Shown here: piece after piece, positions 38,426 through 50,130 of the stretch
Numbering within the stretch: the first letter of the stretch is position 1
Layout of the letters: every line of letters starts with the position of its first letter
NCBI RefSeq assembly: GCF_002075795.1
Contig: NZ_CP020472.1
Span: forward strand, 2,649,001-2,713,000
Reading direction: 5' to 3'
DNA: 64,000 nt
Source of the DNA: Shewanella japonica
GTDB lineage: Bacteria; Pseudomonadota; Gammaproteobacteria; Enterobacterales; Shewanellaceae
Position numbers and translations under genes: made by a program
Notes under the pieces: model-generated
What the model saw: only the letters and a program-made list of their open reading frames with translations
Told to the model about the DNA's origin: nothing
The model's database searches: none

Positions 38426-39319
38426 ATGACAAAGCCGCTACATTACTTAACTGCCACAATTGATGGCCAATCTATGTATTACTCAGATAGTGATAAACAC
38501 AATACAGATTCACAACCTATTGTATTCATTCATGGCTTTTTAACAGACAGTAGTATGTGGCAAGCTCAAATCGATGCGCTTAAATCACAACATCGGTGTA
38601 TCGCCATTGATTTATGGTCACATGGTCAATCAGATCCTATGCCTAAGGGAACAACATCACTGGTCACCATCGCTGAGCAATATTTATCATTGTTATCATC
38701 ACTTGGCCTTAACCAGTTCAGATTAGTTGCTAACGGTTCAGGTTGTGCAATTGCCGCAGAGATGGCATTGATATCGCCCACATCAGTTACAAAAATGGTG
38801 ATGGCGAACGGCTTTATTGGTTTTGAGCCACAAGTTAACTGCATCAAATATCAGCAATGGATTGATCAAATCAGCCAACAACAAAGCTGCTCTAAAGAGA
38901 TGGCTGACCTTATTACAGAGCAGTATTTCGCTAATCTTGCAATTGAGAGCCATAACAATGAGGTGAGTCATTCGGATAATAGTAGTGATGCAAACACGAA
39001 TAACTCATTAACTCCAGAAAGGTTTTCTCAAGCGCTTCAAAATCTCAGTCCAAATAACATTGCTGAGCTTGTATTGATGGCGCCACTTTTTCTATACAAG
39101 CGAGACACACTCGAGTTAGCGGAGCAATTAACTTTGCCTTGCCTCATTTTAGTTGGCGAGCAAAACAAGTTAAGAACAGTTTTAGAAGCTTACTTAATGC
39201 AGGATTGCATTACAGGTTGTACCTTAAAACAACTTACTGCAGCAGGCCACTTAGCAAATGTTGAACAGGCTGCCATGTTTAATCAACATTTGATCAATTT
39301 TTTTCGAAAACTAACCTAA
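38426..39319 (+). CDS. Alpha/beta hydrolase-fold protein with altered catalytic acid
   Basis: 297 residues. The fold marks are VFIHGFLTDSSMWQAQ (oxyanion HG), a nucleophile elbow NGSGC in place of the usual GxSxG, and a C-terminal His in TAAGHLANVEQ. The acid position after the strand LILVGEQNKL shows Asn where Asp is normal. The substrate is unknown. Residues 170-210 are a polar insertion rich in Ser and Asn in the cap region. It follows the M15 peptidase by 91 bases. Either another residue acts as the acid or the activity is weak or lost. Confidence 0.75.
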   Translation: MTKPLHYLTATIDGQSMYYSDSDKHNTDSQPIVFIHGFLTDSSMWQAQIDALKSQHRCIAIDLWSHGQSDPMPKGTTSLVTIAEQYLSLLSSLGLNQFRLVANGSGCAIAAEMALISPTSVTKMVMANGFIGFEPQVNCIKYQQWIDQISQQQSCSKEMADLITEQYFANLAIESHNNEVSHSDNSSDANTNNSLTPERFSQALQNLSPNNIAELVLMAPLFLYKRDTLELAEQLTLPCLILVGEQNKLRTVLEAYLMQDCITGCTLKQLTAAGHLANVEQAAMFNQHLINFFRKLT

Positions 39320-39327
39320 AGGTTAGT
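39310..39327 (+). repeat. Perfect 8-bp hairpin overlapping the hydrolase stop codon
   Basis: ACTAACCT (39310-39317), AA, AGGTTAGT (39320-39327); the TAA stop at 39317-39319 lies in it. No T-tract follows. Confidence 0.6.
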
Positions 39328-39375
39328 CTTGTACGCTGTGCCTCACACTCGTCAATCAATGACAAATACGCTTAA

Positions 39376-39408
39376 GAACTCAGCTGTAGTGGCTGAGTTC
39401 GCTATTTC
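39376..39408 (+). terminator. Probable terminator after the hydrolase gene
   Basis: GAACTCAGC (39376-39384), 7-base loop, GCTGAGTTC (39392-39400), followed by a weak GCTATTTCT tail. Confidence 0.5.
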
Positions 39409-39547
39409 TAAATCAGTATTCTCAATCTATTTCGAATGGATAGACCAGCATAACAATAAATACTGATATACTCTAAAAATGATATTAATCAGACAGTTTA
39501 CGAATCTGAATTAGCATACTTTTATTTATTAGGGTCTACCAAACACG

Positions 39548-40162
39548 ATGAAATTACTTAAACCACTTTTTGATAATAACCGCCGCTGGGCCGAACGCAT
39601 TAACGAAGAAGACCCTGAATTCTTTAAACAGCTAGCACAACAACAGAGCCCTGAATATTTGTGGATCGGTTGTTCTGATAGCCGTGTTCCATCAAATCAA
39701 ATTATTGACCTAATGCCAGGCGAAGTCTTTGTTCATCGTAATATCGCTAACATGGTCATACACACCGACTTAAACTGTTTGTCAGTTATTCAATATGCGG
39801 TTGAAGTACTAAAAGTCAAACATATCATGGTGGTAGGTCATTACGGTTGTGGTGGTGTTAAAGCATCAATGACTACTGAGCGCTTTGGTTTAATTGATAA
39901 CTGGTTGGGACATTTAAAAGATATTTATCGTATTCACCGTAGCGATTTAGAGCAGCTTGATGACGAAAAACGATTCGACAGATTGTGCGAATTAAATGTG
40001 ATGGAACAAGTCGCCAATGTAAGTAGCACCTCAATTGTTCAAGATGCATGGGATCGTGGTCAAGAACTGGCTATTCACGGCTGGATCTACGGCATTAATA
40101 ATGGATTATTGACTGATTTAGATGTCACGGTATCAAGTGAGCATGCAGACAATAAAGCGTAA
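39548..40162 (+). CDS. can: Beta-class carbonic anhydrase
   Basis: 204 residues. Zinc ligands and the Asp/Arg dyad are present in IGCSDSRVPSNQI (about residue 42) and VVGHYGCGGVKA (about residue 98). It interconverts CO2 and bicarbonate in the cytoplasm, feeding carboxylation reactions. The length and HGWIYGINNGLLTDL C-terminus match Can of enteric bacteria. It stands alone between terminators and a 357-base gap. Confidence 0.94.
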   Translation: MKLLKPLFDNNRRWAERINEEDPEFFKQLAQQQSPEYLWIGCSDSRVPSNQIIDLMPGEVFVHRNIANMVIHTDLNCLSVIQYAVEVLKVKHIMVVGHYGCGGVKASMTTERFGLIDNWLGHLKDIYRIHRSDLEQLDDEKRFDRLCELNVMEQVANVSSTSIVQDAWDRGQELAIHGWIYGINNGLLTDLDVTVSSEHADNKA

Positions 40163-41704
<1,542 letters not shown>

Positions 41705-41726
41705 TTAATCCTACTCTTTCTATTGA

Positions 41727-42869
<1,143 letters not shown>

Positions 42870-42889
42870 TAGCCCCCCTCGCTATAATT

Positions 42890-42915
42890 AAGGGCTCTTT
42901 TGAGCCCTTTTGTTT
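42890..42915 (+). terminator. Terminator between kdnB and kdsB
   Basis: AAGGGCTC (42890-42897), TTTT loop, GAGCCCTT (42902-42909), then TTTTGTTT. It implies lower or separately controlled transcription of kdsB. Confidence 0.85.
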
Positions 42916-42942
42916 ATCGAATAATGATAAGTAGGTTTTTTA

Positions 42943-43680
42943 ATGAAAGTTACCCTTTTAATCCCTGCTAGATATGGTTCTAGCCGTTTTCCTGGCAAAC
43001 CACTAGCACCTATTAATGGTAAGCCAATGATCCAGCACGTTTTTGAGCGAGCATCATTAGCCAAAGGATTAGATAATATTTACGTTGCGACAGATGACGA
43101 CCGTATCAAAGAAGCGGTTGAATCATTTGGTGGACAAGTCGTCATGACAAGCCCAGAAGCTGCGTCGGGTACTGACCGTATAAATGATGCCATTAGTCAA
43201 TTGGGTCTTGATGATGACGATTTAGTCATTAACCTTCAAGGTGATCAACCGCTAATTGATCCTATTTCAATTGAACAAATCATTAGTTTGTTTGAACGTC
43301 ACCCAGGTGAGTTTGAAATGGCGACATTAGGTTTTGAAATCATTGATAAGCAAGAAAGAGACGACCCACTTCACGTGAAGATGGTATTCGACAATGAATT
43401 TAATGCCTTATATTTCTCTCGTTCTTGTATTCCGTTTGGCCGAGATACAGACGACTATCCTGTATACAAGCATTTAGGCGTATATGCTTACACTCGCCGT
43501 TTTGTAAATGCTTTTGCAAAGCTTCCTCTAGGTAGATTAGAAGACTTAGAGAAATTAGAGCAACTTCGAGCGCTTGAGTACGGTCACAAGATTAAGGTTG
43601 CAATCAGTGCATTTGACTCGCCTGAAGTAGATACGCCTGAAGATATTCGTAAATGTGAACAACGTTTAGCTGTTGATTAA
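42943..43680 (+). CDS. kdsB: Kdo/Kdo8N cytidylyltransferase
   Basis: 245 residues. Family marks: [19 protein letters not shown] at the N-terminus, [20 protein letters not shown] and [11 protein letters not shown] (metal-binding Asp). It activates the octulosonate sugar with CTP for transfer to lipid A. In Shewanella the enzyme next to kdnAB prefers Kdo8N. AAGTAGG lies before the ATG. A small DUF2897 gene follows 25 bases later. Confidence 0.94.
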   Translation: MKVTLLIPARYGSSRFPGKPLAPINGKPMIQHVFERASLAKGLDNIYVATDDDRIKEAVESFGGQVVMTSPEAASGTDRINDAISQLGLDDDDLVINLQGDQPLIDPISIEQIISLFERHPGEFEMATLGFEIIDKQERDDPLHVKMVFDNEFNALYFSRSCIPFGRDTDDYPVYKHLGVYAYTRRFVNAFAKLPLGRLEDLEKLEQLRALEYGHKIKVAISAFDSPEVDTPEDIRKCEQRLAVD

Positions 43681-43705
43681 CTGAACATCAAAATTTGAGG
43701 CAACT

Positions 43706-43903
43706 ATGGATTTATCTGGATTAGAAGTTTGGATCATTATCATTTTGGTGGTTGGTATTATTGCGAGTAATTTAGCCGTATTGAAATACAGTGCTAAATT
43801 TAAAATGCCGCAGTTTGGCGATCCTAAAAAGCCTTCTGACAGCCAAGGCAAATCTAACACTGAGCATTCAGCATCAGATTCAGAGACTCAAAAAGATAAG
43901 TAA
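43706..43903 (+). CDS. DUF2897-family small membrane protein
   Basis: 65 residues: one membrane segment (about 8-27, EVWIIIILVVGIIASNLAVL) followed by a charged, Ser/Lys-rich tail. I recognise the DUF2897 family, found downstream of kdsB in Shewanella. GAGG lies 7 bases before the ATG. Function unknown. It shares a transcript with kdsB. Confidence 0.82.
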   Translation: MDLSGLEVWIIIILVVGIIASNLAVLKYSAKFKMPQFGDPKKPSDSQGKSNTEHSASDSETQKDK

Positions 43904-43936
43904 TATTATCTTCACTATCAGTAAAAGTATCCCAAG

Positions 43937-43966
43937 AAAAAGGTGACATTATGTCACCTTTTTTAT
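43937..43966. terminator. Bidirectional terminator after the DUF2897 gene
   Basis: AAGGTGACAT and ATGTCACCTT (43940-43960) form a near-perfect hairpin with A and T tracts on both sides, serving both converging genes. Confidence 0.85.
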
Positions 43967-44006
43967 ATTCAATTGTTAAGGCCGTTATGAGTGCAAACTC
44001 GTTGGC

Positions 44007-45092
44007 TTAATCGGCCTTGACTATGGGTTCGCTTTCAGCATGCTGGCTGTCTGGCCAAGCATTAATAACGGCTTTAACTAGCGATGCTAATGGTATCGCA
44101 AAAAAGACTCCCCAAACGCCCCATAAGCCTCCAAAAACCAACACCGCGGCAATAATAAGTACAGGATGTAAATCAACAGCATCTGAGAACAATATAGGTA
44201 CTAAGACATTACCATCAAGCGCCTGAATAATCCCATAACCAATCATTACATAACCAAATTCAGGGCTCACACCCCACTGAACAAAAGCGACAAGTGCAAT
44301 GGGTAAAGTCACTAAAGTGGCGCCAACGTAAGGAATTAACACTGACAATCCTGTTAACACTCCTAAAAGTGCTGAATACCTCAAGTCCATAACGGCAAAA
44401 AAGATATAACTCACTGCCCCAACAATAACGATTTCAATCACTTTACCGCGGATATAATTAAAGATTTGCTGATCCATTTCAAACCAGACTTTACGTGCTA
44501 AATCACGGTTATTAGGGAAAAATCGTTTGCTGCTTTTAATCAGTTGTTCTTTGTCTTTTAAAAAGAAGAACACAAGTAAAGGAACTAAAATGACGTACAC
44601 CATTAACACAAGTAAAGATGCTGAATAGCCCAGAAGTTGCTTACCGATATCCAGCAAGTGCTGAGTATCCAGTAGTTTTTTAAGCTCAATCACCATCGCA
44701 TCAATTTGTTCAATACTGATGTATTGTGGGTACTTTTCACTCAGTGACACTAAAGATTGCATGCCTGTATCAATCATTACAGGTAAATCAGTGGCTAAAG
44801 CGATACCTTGTCGCCATAGACTTGGCACTAAACCAAATGCGATCAGCACCATCAAGCCGATAAATAAAACTAAAATTAACGAGGCCCCAACACTTCGATT
44901 AATGCCAAAACGAGAAATTTGAGCCACTGGCCACTCAAGCAAAAACGCTAAAACTAATGCGACCAATAAAGGCGCTAGCAAGCCACCAGCAAAATACAGT
45001 AGTAATCCAATTCCGAGTAAGATAAACAAAAGCGTGATAGCTTGTGGGTCGCTGAATCTCGCTTTATACCAATCGCCTAAATAAGAGAGCAT
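44007..45092 (-). CDS. AI-2E family (PerM-type) permease
   Basis: 361 residues with about seven to eight hydrophobic segments. An early LLFILLGIGLLLYFAGGLLAPLL is followed by a long soluble region (about 110-150), then FFFLKDKEQL, a family mark, and LPYVGATL-like IPYVGATLVTLPIALVAF near residue 255. The family has members proposed to export autoinducer-2 and others with ion transport roles; which applies here is unknown. It is transcribed away from the TusA-like gene next to it on the same strand, 76 bases downstream of that gene. Confidence 0.88.
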   Translation of the reverse strand: MLSYLGDWYKARFSDPQAITLLFILLGIGLLLYFAGGLLAPLLVALVLAFLLEWPVAQISRFGINRSVGASLILVLFIGLMVLIAFGLVPSLWRQGIALATDLPVMIDTGMQSLVSLSEKYPQYISIEQIDAMVIELKKLLDTQHLLDIGKQLLGYSASLLVLMVYVILVPLLVFFFLKDKEQLIKSSKRFFPNNRDLARKVWFEMDQQIFNYIRGKVIEIVIVGAVSYIFFAVMDLRYSALLGVLTGLSVLIPYVGATLVTLPIALVAFVQWGVSPEFGYVMIGYGIIQALDGNVLVPILFSDAVDLHPVLIIAAVLVFGGLWGVWGVFFAIPLASLVKAVINAWPDSQHAESEPIVKAD

Positions 45093-45168
45093 GTAAAATA
45101 CCTAAAAAAATGTCGCACTTTGAATTCACTATTTAATGATATTAAGTTAACTATACACATAATTAAAC

Positions 45169-45396
45169 TTAGAAAGTGTTACCTTTCGTAATGACCATCG
45201 ATAGCTTTTTTGGGTTATCATCAGTAATCTCAACCTGATGACCAATTTTTTTTAAAAATGGCGGAACATCTCGACGTGAACCAGAGTCAGAGATACTAAT
45301 CCCGAGCAATTCTCCAGGCTGCATTTTTTTTAATGCGAGCTTGATTTGCACTAAAGGATAAGGACAATGATGAGCAGTTAAATCAATAATTTTCAT
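45169..45396 (-). CDS. TusA-family sulfurtransferase-like protein
   Basis: 75 residues. The family signature is LTAHHCPYPLVQIKLALKKM with Cys11 in the Cys-Pro-x-Pro motif, and the C-terminal half has the usual IGHQVEITDD strand. TusA-type proteins carry persulfide sulfur between enzymes. It probably heads a transcript with the AI-2E permease. The bepA gene starts divergently about 130 bases away. Confidence 0.85.
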   Translation of the reverse strand: MKIIDLTAHHCPYPLVQIKLALKKMQPGELLGISISDSGSRRDVPPFLKKIGHQVEITDDNPKKLSMVITKGNTF

Positions 45397-45524
45397 TCTA
45401 AACTTGCTTTACATATTCTCTGGCTATTATCCTAGCAAGGAAGATAAACCACAAGCCAAACTGTGTGAGTATTATTGTCATTTTACACACCACCCTATTG
45501 AAATAATTATAATAAAGGTTTCAT

Positions 45525-46994
45525 TTGCGCAAATTATCGTTTTCTCAGTTTTCCAAAGGTGTTATCACTACTGCAGTCTCCTTAATACTGACGGCAGGAG
45601 TTGCGAAAAGTTTCGCCAATAATGACCTTCCAGATCTTGGCACTGCCGCAGTTAATACCTTCAGCCTTGAAAAAGAAATGATATATGGCGATGCCTACAT
45701 GCGTGTCATTCGTTCTTCGGCGCCAGTTATTAGTGATCCTGTCTTAAATCAATACCTATCAGAGCTAGGAAATAAGCTAGTTGCGCACGCAACAGGGGTA
45801 AAAACCCCTTTCTATTTCTTTTTACTGAGAAATGATGAAATTAACGCGTTCGCTTTTTTTGGTGGTCATGTTGGCGTTCATACAGGGCTATTTTTACATG
45901 CCGATACGGAAAGTGAGTTAGCCTCGGTTCTTGCCCATGAAATTACTCACGTAACCCAACGACATTTAGCTCGGTCATTAGAAGCCCAAGACAAAAGCTC
46001 AACAGCAACAATTGTTGGTATGTTAGGCGCTATTTTGTTAACAATTGCTGCCCCACAAGCAGGTATGGCAGCACTAGCAACCACGCAAGCATTATCGACT
46101 CAAGCTCGAATTAACTTTACTCGATTACATGAGCGTGAAGCAGATAGAATCGGCATGCAAATTTTAGCTGATGCAGGCTTTGATCCTAACGGCGCTTCTG
46201 ATTTTTTCTCAAAGCTGGCCATTCGATATCGTTTTACGAGTACGCCACCACAAATGTTGCTTACTCACCCATTACCTGAATCTCGGATCACGGATGCTCG
46301 AAATCGTGCAGCGCAATATCCGCATCGCTATATTCCAGATCAGCTTAATTACCAACTTGCAAAAGCCAGAATACAGGTAAGATTTTCAAATTACAGCGAC
46401 CAAGCCGCAATGTCTTTATTTGATGATCAATTACGTAAAAAGACCTACACATTTAAAAGTGCCGCTGAGTATGGTAAAGCACTGGCTTTATTCAGAGTTA
46501 AACGTTTTGACGAAGCAGAGCAGATCATTGATAAATTATTAGAACAAGATAGAAATAACTTGTTCTATATCGATACCAAAACCGATTTATTGGCGCAAAA
46601 AGACGATTATGATGAAGCCATTGCAATGCTTAATCATCACCTTAAATTAAAACCAACATCGTCAGTCATTGCTGCCAATTTAGCGAATATTTATGTAGAA
46701 GCCGATCAACCTAGAAAAGCAATTCCTTTGTTGGAAGATTTAATTTTCCTCGACAAACAAAATACCTTGCCTTATCAAATCATGACACAGGCTTATCGTA
46801 AATTAGGTAATAAAGCCCTAGAGCACTACAGCAACGCTGAAGCCATGGCACTTGCAGCAAATTATGATGGCGCCATAGACCAGCTTAATTATGCTTATCG
46901 TCATTCAGAGGGGCAAGCTTTACAGATTGCCAGAATTGAAGCTCGCATTAGGCAATTTAGACAAGCTAAACGCTCATTAGACGCATTAAAATAA
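45525..46994 (+). CDS. bepA: BepA-type M48 periplasmic metalloprotease/chaperone
   Basis: 489 residues from a TTG start that has AAAGG 6 bases upstream. A signal peptide ends near VAKSFANND. The zinc motif HEITH is at about 136-140 (VLAHEITHVTQRH), with the third ligand Glu in RLHEREADRIGM. The C-terminal half (about 300-480) is TPR-like. BepA assists or degrades outer-membrane proteins such as LptD at the periplasmic BAM complex. A terminator follows. Confidence 0.92.
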   Translation: MRKLSFSQFSKGVITTAVSLILTAGVAKSFANNDLPDLGTAAVNTFSLEKEMIYGDAYMRVIRSSAPVISDPVLNQYLSELGNKLVAHATGVKTPFYFFLLRNDEINAFAFFGGHVGVHTGLFLHADTESELASVLAHEITHVTQRHLARSLEAQDKSSTATIVGMLGAILLTIAAPQAGMAALATTQALSTQARINFTRLHEREADRIGMQILADAGFDPNGASDFFSKLAIRYRFTSTPPQMLLTHPLPESRITDARNRAAQYPHRYIPDQLNYQLAKARIQVRFSNYSDQAAMSLFDDQLRKKTYTFKSAAEYGKALALFRVKRFDEAEQIIDKLLEQDRNNLFYIDTKTDLLAQKDDYDEAIAMLNHHLKLKPTSSVIAANLANIYVEADQPRKAIPLLEDLIFLDKQNTLPYQIMTQAYRKLGNKALEHYSNAEAMALAANYDGAIDQLNYAYRHSEGQALQIARIEARIRQFRQAKRSLDALK

Positions 46995-47006
46995 CCGCTA
47001 AATGAA

Positions 47007-47039
47007 TTAGCCACTTCCATTAGAAGTGGCTAACTTTTT
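47007..47039 (+). terminator. Terminator of bepA
   Basis: TTAGCCACTTC (47007-47017), 5-base loop, GAAGTGGCTAA (47023-47033), then CTTTTT. Confidence 0.85.
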
Positions 47040-47089
47040 GAAAGATTCTTTGCTAGACTGTCGCCAAAATATAAATAGAAGTGAAGCCC

Positions 47090-47440
47090 ATGACTACTGT
47101 GACTTTGTACCATAACCCTCGCTGTTCAAAAAGCCGTCAAACACTTGCATTACTTGAAGAAAATAATGCCTCTATTCAAATTGTTGAATATTTAAAACAA
47201 GCGCCGACGGTTGAAGATATCCAACAAATTCTCTCATTACTGAATCTTACTCCGCGCGAATTGATGCGAACTAAAGAAACGGAGTATAAAGAACAGAATT
47301 TAGCAGACTCTTCGCTCACTGAAGCAGAACTAATTCAAGCGATGGTTGCAACACCAAAACTGATTGAACGCCCTATCGCGCTTGCAAATGGCAAAGCTGC
47401 AATAGGCAGACCGCCTGAAAATGTACTAGCGATTTTATAG
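47090..47440 (+). CDS. arsC: Glutaredoxin-dependent arsenate reductase
   Basis: 116 residues from ATG 47090; the in-frame GTG at 47081 is less likely. The catalytic Cys12 is in YHNPRCSKSRQTL, and the arginines expected for oxyanion binding lie in LIERPIAL and GRPPENVL. It reduces arsenate to arsenite with glutathione and glutaredoxin. No arsB or arsR lies nearby. It is 7 bases upstream of the DUF2069 gene. Confidence 0.9.
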   Translation: MTTVTLYHNPRCSKSRQTLALLEENNASIQIVEYLKQAPTVEDIQQILSLLNLTPRELMRTKETEYKEQNLADSSLTEAELIQAMVATPKLIERPIALANGKAAIGRPPENVLAIL

Positions 47441-47447
47441 GATCATC

Positions 47448-47825
47448 ATGAGCACACATTCTTTGTTTCAGCTGTGCCGGCTAGGATATGTTGCATTGCT
47501 AATGCTATTAACAGGTTGGTTTATTCAACAAGGTCTTAGTGGCGTATATTCAATGGCGTTTAGCTTATTATGGATTGTTCCTCTATTGCTCCCTATTAAA
47601 GGGATCCTAACAGGCAAGCCTTATACTTATGCTTGGGCGAGTTTCATTCTCTGCTTATACCTATTACATGGGTTAACTTTAGTCTGGGTCACAGAAGACG
47701 CATTATACTTTGCCATTATTGAGTCATTACTAATTAGTGCCCTACTCATAGGCTTTCCGTTTTATGCCCGTAAACGCGGTAGAGAGTTAGGCTTAGGCTT
47801 AAAGAAAAAATCCCAACAAGATTAA
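47448..47825 (+). CDS. DUF2069-family membrane protein
   Basis: 125 residues with four predicted membrane segments and a basic C-terminus (RKRGRELGLGLKKK). It matches the DUF2069 family, which often follows arsC in gammaproteobacteria. GGATC lies just before the ATG. Function unknown. It is coupled to arsC by a 7-base gap and ends at a terminator. Confidence 0.85.
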   Translation: MSTHSLFQLCRLGYVALLMLLTGWFIQQGLSGVYSMAFSLLWIVPLLLPIKGILTGKPYTYAWASFILCLYLLHGLTLVWVTEDALYFAIIESLLISALLIGFPFYARKRGRELGLGLKKKSQQD

Positions 47826-47848
47826 TAACATCGTTATAGTTAATTTTT

Positions 47849-47872
47849 AAAGCGCCTCATGGCGCTTTTTTA
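47849..47872 (+). terminator. Terminator of the arsC-DUF2069 unit
   Basis: AAAGCGCC (47849-47856), TCAT, GGCGCTTT (47861-47868), then more T. Confidence 0.88.
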
Positions 47873-48061
47873 TTATTTTTATTCCAAGTATCTCGGTTTA
47901 TTTTATAAGTGAATATATATTTACACTAAAGTTACCAATGGGTTAACACAATCTTTAGGTAACTTAATTCCCATGCTATAGTGAATTAAAATAACTTTGC
48001 ACTAGCCTTTAGTGCTTAAAAGGTCGTCGAAGTAAGTAGTAATAAGCAACGGAGATTGTGC

Positions 48062-50017
48062 ATGAAACTTGGCCCTATTAATTCGCTTTCAATATCTTCA
48101 ACACTCGCTGTGAGTATGACAGCATTGGTTTTATCTGCCTGTGGAGGTTCATCTAGCGACTCAGAAAGCAATGGAACCCCTGATAATTCACTGCCAATTA
48201 ACGCTTGTGAAACCAGTTTAGGCTTAGTTCAAGTCGAAACCGCATCAAATCTGATTTTTAATGTTGAGCAGCAATACACGGCTGGGCAATCAGCAACAAT
48301 TATCGCCGGCATGAGCGCTGGTCAGTCATCTGGAATGAGCTTCAAGTGGCAACAACTATCAGGCCCTATCATTAGTACGGTTTCTGAAAACAGCCCTTTG
48401 CTATCATTTGTTATACCTGAACCAGGCAGTTATTCATTTTCAGTTACTGTTACAGGCAATCAAACCGAGCTTACTGAAACTGTCAATATTGATGCAGGCG
48501 CTGCTATTGCCCAATTAAACATCAATAGCGACCATCAAGTCGTAGAAGGTAACGGCGTGAGTTTGAGACTACAGCGGATCAATGGTCAAGTCGCAAATGA
48601 TATTGAATGGTGTTACTTCTCAGGACAAGAAATCAACCTTGATTTAACCAACGAGGAACGTCCATTATTTACCGCCCCAACTGTCAGCACCGACAGCATT
48701 ATTGGTTTAAAAGCAACGGGTCAAGTTTCTGGTCAAAGCTTATCTGATGAAGTGTTTGTTTTGGTAACCAATGAACCATCAATTACCTCGCCTTACTTTG
48801 ATCAACCCGTAGCACGAACTTATTCATATAATACTGAATCAAGTTATGCAGATATTGCCAGTTCATGTGTTTACTCAACTCAATTACAGCAAACTTGTGA
48901 GATTGTAGATTTACCTTTAATTGGCCAAATGAATAATGCTGAAAACATCAGTTCTGTGATGGATCGTGTTGTTGTTTCACACGATTGGATGGGTAAAAAT
49001 TTCGAAACATTTTTAACTCAAGCTGACCCCAATAGTGATTTTATTAAACTGTTACAATCAGTCACAGCCGTCGTAATAAGCTACGATGTTAGACCGTCAT
49101 TTTATTGGGTTGCGACAGGCGCTATTTACCTAGATCCTGAATATTTATGGTTAACACCAGAGCAACGAGATTCAATTAACGAAGCACCAGATTACCGTAG
49201 TGATTTTGGTAATGAGTTACAATTTATAATGCCTTGGCGATATGTAAAGGATAATAATTACGCTTACTCCAGTGTAGAGCGAACAGAGCGCCAAACACGT
49301 AGCATTGCAGATATCACCCCCAGTCTAGCCAGTTTGCTATATCATGAATTAGCTCATGCGAATGATTTTTTCCCTCGCTCAGTACATGACACTTTAATAG
49401 GGCCAACTCTCATTGATGACTTTTATCGAAGAACCGATAGTAATTCATTGGTGTCAGACCAACTTCAAAATGTCGACCCACTCACCAGCAGTGAAATGTA
49501 TGGTTTAGCCAGTGTTAGCTTTCAAGGAACTGACGCTAATGCAACCCAAAAAGCCTATTTACCGAGCGACATTACCAGCTTCTTTTTAACAGATCATGCA
49601 AATGACTTTTATGCATACTCTTCAACTCGTGAGGATGCAGCAATGCTGTTTGAAGAATCCTTCATGAGTCATAGATATCAAATCCAACGTGATGTTGCAG
49701 TAACTGATACAACGGACTTAATCGTTGATTGGGGACAACGTGGCAGAGTTGGCTCAGCTGAACTGTTAAATAGAGCAGCCTTCGTTATTGATGAAATCAT
49801 GCCAGAGGTTGACGGTAAAACACTGCTTAATGCATTACCTGAACCCATTAATATGGCTGCAGGTATAAATTGGTATGATAATATTGCCATTACGCCAGTA
49901 AATTCAAGTAACCCAGCAAGAGTGAGCGGCTTAGAAGCAATATCGACAGAAGTTGAACGTCGTCCAGTTCAAACGGGAAGAGAGCACAAAAAACTGCCAC
50001 CACTCATTCGTCAATAA
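48062..50017 (+). CDS. Secreted lipoprotein with HExxH zinc-protease signature
   Basis: 651 residues from ATG 48062, with GGAG 7 bases upstream. A lipoprotein signal ends LVLSACGGSSS. The N-terminal part contains a PKD/Ig-like beta domain (about 60-145) and a second beta domain (about 150-235). The C-terminal half holds YHELAHANDFF, with His428, Glu429, His432 and Asp435, and about 95 residues later REDAAMLFEE with Glu524, Glu531 and Glu532. That pair of segments looks like the active site of MtfA-type and gluzincin metallopeptidases. No family name is recognised; a function as an envelope-anchored zinc protease is inferred. It is a single-gene unit. Confidence 0.72.
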   Translation: MKLGPINSLSISSTLAVSMTALVLSACGGSSSDSESNGTPDNSLPINACETSLGLVQVETASNLIFNVEQQYTAGQSATIIAGMSAGQSSGMSFKWQQLSGPIISTVSENSPLLSFVIPEPGSYSFSVTVTGNQTELTETVNIDAGAAIAQLNINSDHQVVEGNGVSLRLQRINGQVANDIEWCYFSGQEINLDLTNEERPLFTAPTVSTDSIIGLKATGQVSGQSLSDEVFVLVTNEPSITSPYFDQPVARTYSYNTESSYADIASSCVYSTQLQQTCEIVDLPLIGQMNNAENISSVMDRVVVSHDWMGKNFETFLTQADPNSDFIKLLQSVTAVVISYDVRPSFYWVATGAIYLDPEYLWLTPEQRDSINEAPDYRSDFGNELQFIMPWRYVKDNNYAYSSVERTERQTRSIADITPSLASLLYHELAHANDFFPRSVHDTLIGPTLIDDFYRRTDSNSLVSDQLQNVDPLTSSEMYGLASVSFQGTDANATQKAYLPSDITSFFLTDHANDFYAYSSTREDAAMLFEESFMSHRYQIQRDVAVTDTTDLIVDWGQRGRVGSAELLNRAAFVIDEIMPEVDGKTLLNALPEPINMAAGINWYDNIAITPVNSSNPARVSGLEAISTEVERRPVQTGREHKKLPPLIRQ

Positions 50018-50053
50018 ATATGTTACGAGTTAATTTAAAATCAATACAATGAT

Positions 50054-50081
50054 AAAAAGCCACCTAAATGGTGGCTTTTTT
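50054..50081. terminator. Bidirectional terminator between the lipoprotein gene and hda
   Basis: GCCACC (50059-50064), loop TAAAT, GGTGGC (50070-50075) with A and T tracts either side. Confidence 0.88.
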
Positions 50082-50130
50082 ATGTGAAAAATGACGTTGA
50101 CAATGACAAGCTAGTGGCTGAAATTATTTA

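Noticed and set aside
45404..45622. 72-codon frame overlapping the bepA start
   Set aside because: No RBS and no family likeness; bepA with its TTG start explains the region.
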